Origin: Alphaproteobacteria bacterium
GTDB lineage: Bacteria > Pseudomonadota > Alphaproteobacteria > UBA9219
Assembly (NCBI GenBank): GCA_019233975.1
Contig: JAFALY010000038.1
Coordinates: 85,638-149,637, forward strand
Direction: 5' to 3'
Length of the DNA: 64,000 bases
Below the pieces are notes generated by a model. It did no database searches, had not been told where the DNA came from, and saw only the letters and a program-made list of their open reading frames with translations. A program made the translations under genes and the position numbers. This document shows, one piece after another, positions 59,425 to 64,000 of the stretch (position 1 is its first letter; each line of letters starts with the position of its first letter).

Positions 59425-59985
59425 TCAGCGATTGGCGACCAGTTGTTCTTCGCCGCCACGGGTTTCCTCAACCTCTTCGGCTGTGAAGAAACTGTTGGCC
59501 TGCGGCGGGCGCACCGGCTGAACTTCGGCCTGAGCCATAGGCTGGGCCGCCGGCGGCAGGGGCATAACGTTGCCGTTGGCATCGGTCGCGGGTTGCGGCG
59601 CGTTCGGGTCGCCGTAGTAACCGTTCGGCACATCCGGCTGCTGACCACTGAAGCCCGTGCCACCGCGCGCGCGCTGTTCGGCTGCGGTTGCTTCGTTAAT
59701 CGCCTCGATAATGCGGTAGTAATGTTCGGCATGCTGCAGATAGTTTTCTGCCGCAACGCGGTCACCTGACGCCTGCGCGTCACGAGCCAATGCCTGATAT
59801 TTTTCATGCACCTGCCACGCATTGCCGCGAACGCGTAGGTCTATGCAGTTGCTGTCGAAGGTTTGGTGCCGCAAGGCTGCGGCGGAACGGGGACGATTAC
59901 CGTTGCCACCACCCTGGTTGCCGCTATTTTGACCACCATTGTGATGACGCCCGCGGGGGCGACGGCCGTTTTGACCCTGTCTCAT
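59425..59985 (-). CDS. DUF4167-domain protein
   Basis: MRQGQNGRRPRGRHHNGGQNSGNQGGGNGNRPRSAAALRHQTFDSNCIDLRVRGNAWQVHEKYQALARDAQASGDRVAAENYLQHAEHYYRI. Confidence 0.95.
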   Translation of the reverse strand: MRQGQNGRRPRGRHHNGGQNSGNQGGGNGNRPRSAAALRHQTFDSNCIDLRVRGNAWQVHEKYQALARDAQASGDRVAAENYLQHAEHYYRIIEAINEATAAEQRARGGTGFSGQQPDVPNGYYGDPNAPQPATDANGNVMPLPPAAQPMAQAEVQPVRPPQANSFFTAEEVEETRGGEEQLVANR

Positions 59986-60308
59986 AGATTTTCCTGTCCT
60001 GTTGGTTGTACTAGTTTTTTAATTTTATCCCAGCCGCCTTACATGCTGCCGTTTTAAATTTTTGTTTCGTGGCGCTTTCCTGACCCAACCTGATCATCGC
60101 CGTCCGGCATATGACCCTGGCACCAACCTCGCTTGAGCGTTTTTTTATAACCGCCGCGCCTTGGCGCTTTATCAAGCCCGCACATCCTAACCGCCTTATT
60201 TTTACCCCACAACTGTTTTTTTTGCCTGAAAATAAAGGGTTAATGGCTGTTTGCCTCGGCCCGCAAAGATGCTTAACCTTACTGGCGACAAAGAATCTGG
60301 GACGCATA

Positions 60309-60932
60309 ATGCCTGATTTAACCTATGAAAAGCAGCATGGTCTGGACGCAGGCAAGATGATTTGCGGTGTGGATGAGGTTGGGCGTGGCCCTCTGGCCGG
60401 GCCGGTTGTGGCCGCCGCCGTCATATTGCCTGCCACCCTGCCGGACATACTGATACATGGCATTCAGGACAGTAAAAAGCTGAGCACAGCACAACGCGAA
60501 GCCCTGTTCGACCCCATCTTGCAACATTGCCGGACCAGCATTGCCGAAGCCAGCCCTGCGGAAATTGATGAGCTGAACATCCTCTGGGCCAGCATGCTGG
60601 CGATGCGTCGTGCAGTACAAGGACTAGGCGTAAAACCCGACCACGCGTTGATCGATGGCAACCGCTGCCCAAAGGAACTGCCCTGCCCGGCAACACCGGT
60701 TGTTAAGGGGGATGCGAAGTCACTGTCGATTGCAGCAGCCTCCATCATCGCCAAGGTGCATCGCGACCGGTTGATGACCGCGCTGGCTGAGCGCCATCCG
60801 GGATACGGCTGGGAACGCAACGCAGGATACCCCACGCCCGAGCACCTAACGGCACTTGGCAAACTGGGTGTCACGGAATGGCACCGTGGCTCATTTGCAC
60901 CAGTGGCTCAGCTTTTAGCGCCAATCGACTGA
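60309..60932 (+). CDS. rnhB: Ribonuclease HII
   Basis: [63 protein letters not shown]. Confidence 0.97.
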   Translation: MPDLTYEKQHGLDAGKMICGVDEVGRGPLAGPVVAAAVILPATLPDILIHGIQDSKKLSTAQREALFDPILQHCRTSIAEASPAEIDELNILWASMLAMRRAVQGLGVKPDHALIDGNRCPKELPCPATPVVKGDAKSLSIAAASIIAKVHRDRLMTALAERHPGYGWERNAGYPTPEHLTALGKLGVTEWHRGSFAPVAQLLAPID

Positions 60933-60983
60933 TTCAGAAGACTCTTTCTGGACACCAAGCGCCGAGTCTTAACCAGTCGTTAA
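60931..60983. promoter_or_regulatory. ccrM control region: GANTC sites at 60931, 60940, 60964 and CtrA box TTAA-CCAGTCG-TTAA at 60969..60983
   Basis: Direct reading: GATTC, GACTC, GAGTC and perfect TTAA-N7-TTAA just upstream of ccrM. Confidence 0.75.
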
Positions 60984-60999
60984 GGGGCCCTGCGCATAA

Positions 61000-62145
<1,146 letters not shown>

Positions 62146-62181
62146 GCCCTACACACGCAACACCACGAACAAGGAGGCCAC

Positions 62182-62373
62182 ATGCCTTGGGTCACCATCA
62201 ATCTGTTAGCGGGCCGTTCGTCCGAAAAGAAATGTAAACTGCACGAAGCCGTCGCCAGGGCCGTTTATGAAACGCTGGAAATACCGGCTGACCGCGTTCA
62301 TGTCCAACTGGTCGATATGAAAGAAGAAGATTATTCGGTCAGCGGCGTAAGCTTCGACAAACAATCCAAGTAA
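62182..62373 (+). CDS. 4-oxalocrotonate tautomerase-family protein
   Basis: 63 aa; MPWVTINLLAGRSSEKKCKLHEAVARAVYETLEIPADRVHVQLVDM. Confidence 0.8.
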   Translation: MPWVTINLLAGRSSEKKCKLHEAVARAVYETLEIPADRVHVQLVDMKEEDYSVSGVSFDKQSK

Positions 62374-62382
62374 GCAATCAGT

Positions 62383-63813
62383 TTATCCGCGTCCGCCCAC
62401 CGTCATGCGGTCCAGACGAATGGTGGGCTGGCCGTTACCGACCGGCACGCCCTGCCCGTTTTTACCGCAGGTGCCAAGGCCGGTGTCGAGTTTCATGTCG
62501 TTACCAATCATGCTCACGCGCTGTAACGCCTCAAACCCCGTACCGACCAGCGCGGCACCCTTAACCGGTCGCGTGATTTTGCCGTTTTCGATCAGGTAGG
62601 CTTCTTCTGCACGGAAAACAAATTTGCCGTTCGTGATATCCACCTGACCATCACCAAAATCGACTGCGTACAAACCGTTTTTAACGGAAGCGATGATCTC
62701 AGCGGGATCCATCGTGCCCGCCCGCATAATGGTGTTCGTCATGCGCGGATAGGGTTGGTAGGCAAAGCTTTCACGACGGCCATTGCCGGTTGAGCGCGTG
62801 CCCATCAGGCGGGCGCTCAACCTGTCCTGCATATAGCCGACCAGAATACCGTCTTCGATGAGGGTCGTGCATTGGGTCGGCGTGCCTTCGTCATCGATAG
62901 TTAGTGAACCGCGACGTTGGTCAACTGTGCCATCATCCACGACCGTGACACCGGGTGCTGCAACGCGTTGCCCCATCAGGCCCGCAAAAGCGGATGATTG
63001 CTTGCGATTAAAATCACCCTCCAGACCGTGGCCGATGGCTTCGTGCAGCAATATGGCGGGCGAACCCGGGCCCAGCACAACCGTCATTTCACCTGCGGGC
63101 GCGTCAACCGCATCCAAATTCAACAGTGCCACGCGCAAAGCTTCGTCTGCCATGCTTTGCCATTCGGCGGGATTCATAAAACGCGCGGCAGATTGCCGTC
63201 CGCCAAAACCAATATGACCGGATTCACGGCGTCCGCCCTGTTCGGTGACCACCGAAATATCCATGCGCACCAGAGGGCGAATATCCGCCGTGCGCCAACC
63301 GCCGCGGCGCATGATCTGCACCGCCTGCCAGTCAGCCGACCAGTAAACACTGACCTGCTTCACGCGCGGGTCGCGCCCGCGGACATAAGCGTCCACTTCC
63401 TGCAACAACGCGATTTTGTCTTCGAACGCCTGCCCCTGTAACGGGTTGGCCGGTTCGTAATAAGCCTGATTGGTGCCCGATGGCGGCAGGGCCATGGTGC
63501 CAGAATGGCCGGTTGATATCGCGCGCACTGTCTCAGCCGCACGTTTCAGGGAATGTTCGTCCAACGTCACGGCATGCGCGTAACCGGTTGCTTCATCCGA
63601 CACAGCGCGAAGGCCAAAGCCTTGCGTTGTGTCGAAACTCGCGCTGCGCAGCTTGCCATCATCCCAGACCAGACCCTCGGTCTGGCTGTATTCCAGAAAA
63701 AGCTCGCCGTCATCGGCGTTATCCAACGCCTGATCGACGATTTTCTCGGCGGCAGCGCGGTCCAGACCTGTGCGCGTAAAAAACAGGTCATCGGTCTGTT
63801 GCAAATTATTCAT
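62383..63813 (-). CDS. tldD: Metalloprotease TldD
   Basis: ILLHEAIGHGLEGDFNRKQSSAFAGLMGQRVAAPGVTVVDDGT, DEGTPTQ, RTGKNGQGVPVG-type CGKNGQGVPVGNGQPTIRLD. Confidence 0.97.
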   Translation of the reverse strand: MNNLQQTDDLFFTRTGLDRAAAEKIVDQALDNADDGELFLEYSQTEGLVWDDGKLRSASFDTTQGFGLRAVSDEATGYAHAVTLDEHSLKRAAETVRAISTGHSGTMALPPSGTNQAYYEPANPLQGQAFEDKIALLQEVDAYVRGRDPRVKQVSVYWSADWQAVQIMRRGGWRTADIRPLVRMDISVVTEQGGRRESGHIGFGGRQSAARFMNPAEWQSMADEALRVALLNLDAVDAPAGEMTVVLGPGSPAILLHEAIGHGLEGDFNRKQSSAFAGLMGQRVAAPGVTVVDDGTVDQRRGSLTIDDEGTPTQCTTLIEDGILVGYMQDRLSARLMGTRSTGNGRRESFAYQPYPRMTNTIMRAGTMDPAEIIASVKNGLYAVDFGDGQVDITNGKFVFRAEEAYLIENGKITRPVKGAALVGTGFEALQRVSMIGNDMKLDTGLGTCGKNGQGVPVGNGQPTIRLDRMTVGGRG

Positions 63814-63827
63814 GGTGTATCCTTCAA

Positions 63828-64000
63828 TCAACCTTCTCCGTTCAGCACGTCTTTGACCTTGCCTGCAAGCTGTTTCAGCGTAAAGGGTTTCGGCAGGAAG
63901 TAAATAACCTCACCCGACGTGAATTGTTCGCGCAGGCGGTCTTCGGTATAGCCGGAAACGAAAATAACCTTCATATCCAGCCACTTTTCGCGGATTTTCT
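63828..64000 (-). CDS. cckA: CckA-like hybrid histidine kinase, C-terminal receiver end (truncated by window)
   Basis: Reverse translation RKIREKWLDMKVIFVSGYTEDRLREQFTSGEVIYFLPKPFTLKQLAGKVKDVLNGEG. Confidence 0.75.
   Translation of the reverse strand, partial: KIREKWLDMKVIFVSGYTEDRLREQFTSGEVIYFLPKPFTLKQLAGKVKDVLNGEG

Overview
The window is an alphaproteobacterial chromosome segment. The CcrM, CtrA-box, CckA, FNR/cbb3 and DUF4167 content fits that group; I do not assign a species. From about 10.2 kb onward it is mostly housekeeping: a response regulator; an FNR-type regulator with tandem 2OG-Fe(II) oxygenases and a complete ccoNOQP-GHIS locus; hisS, a KamA-family gene, a divergent class A PBP, rlmN; a leuA-ilvE-leuC-leuD-leuB operon; putA, pgi, two M16 peptidases, amn, ftsY, mtaB, dapF, rnhB, ccrM, tldD and the 3' end of a cckA-like gene. 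The left end (1-8.6 kb) is accessory and AT-richer by eye. It carries an apparently undescribed small-molecule cluster: DJ-1/PfpI, Ino1-like synthase, a 713-aa protein with a C-terminal heme-oxygenase-like diiron (HDO) region, NodU/CmcH carbamoyltransferase, SxtJ-like small protein, RpiB-like isomerase and SGNH protein. It ends at a decayed serine recombinase. Other notable signals: a 772-bp integrase-less mini-island bounded by an exact 44-bp repeat of a tRNA-Gly 3' end; a leu-type attenuator before leuA; a CtrA box plus three GANTC sites before ccrM; and FNR boxes next to an FNR-like regulator with an unusual C-terminal Cys cluster. All family calls are from reading the translations; no database search was run.
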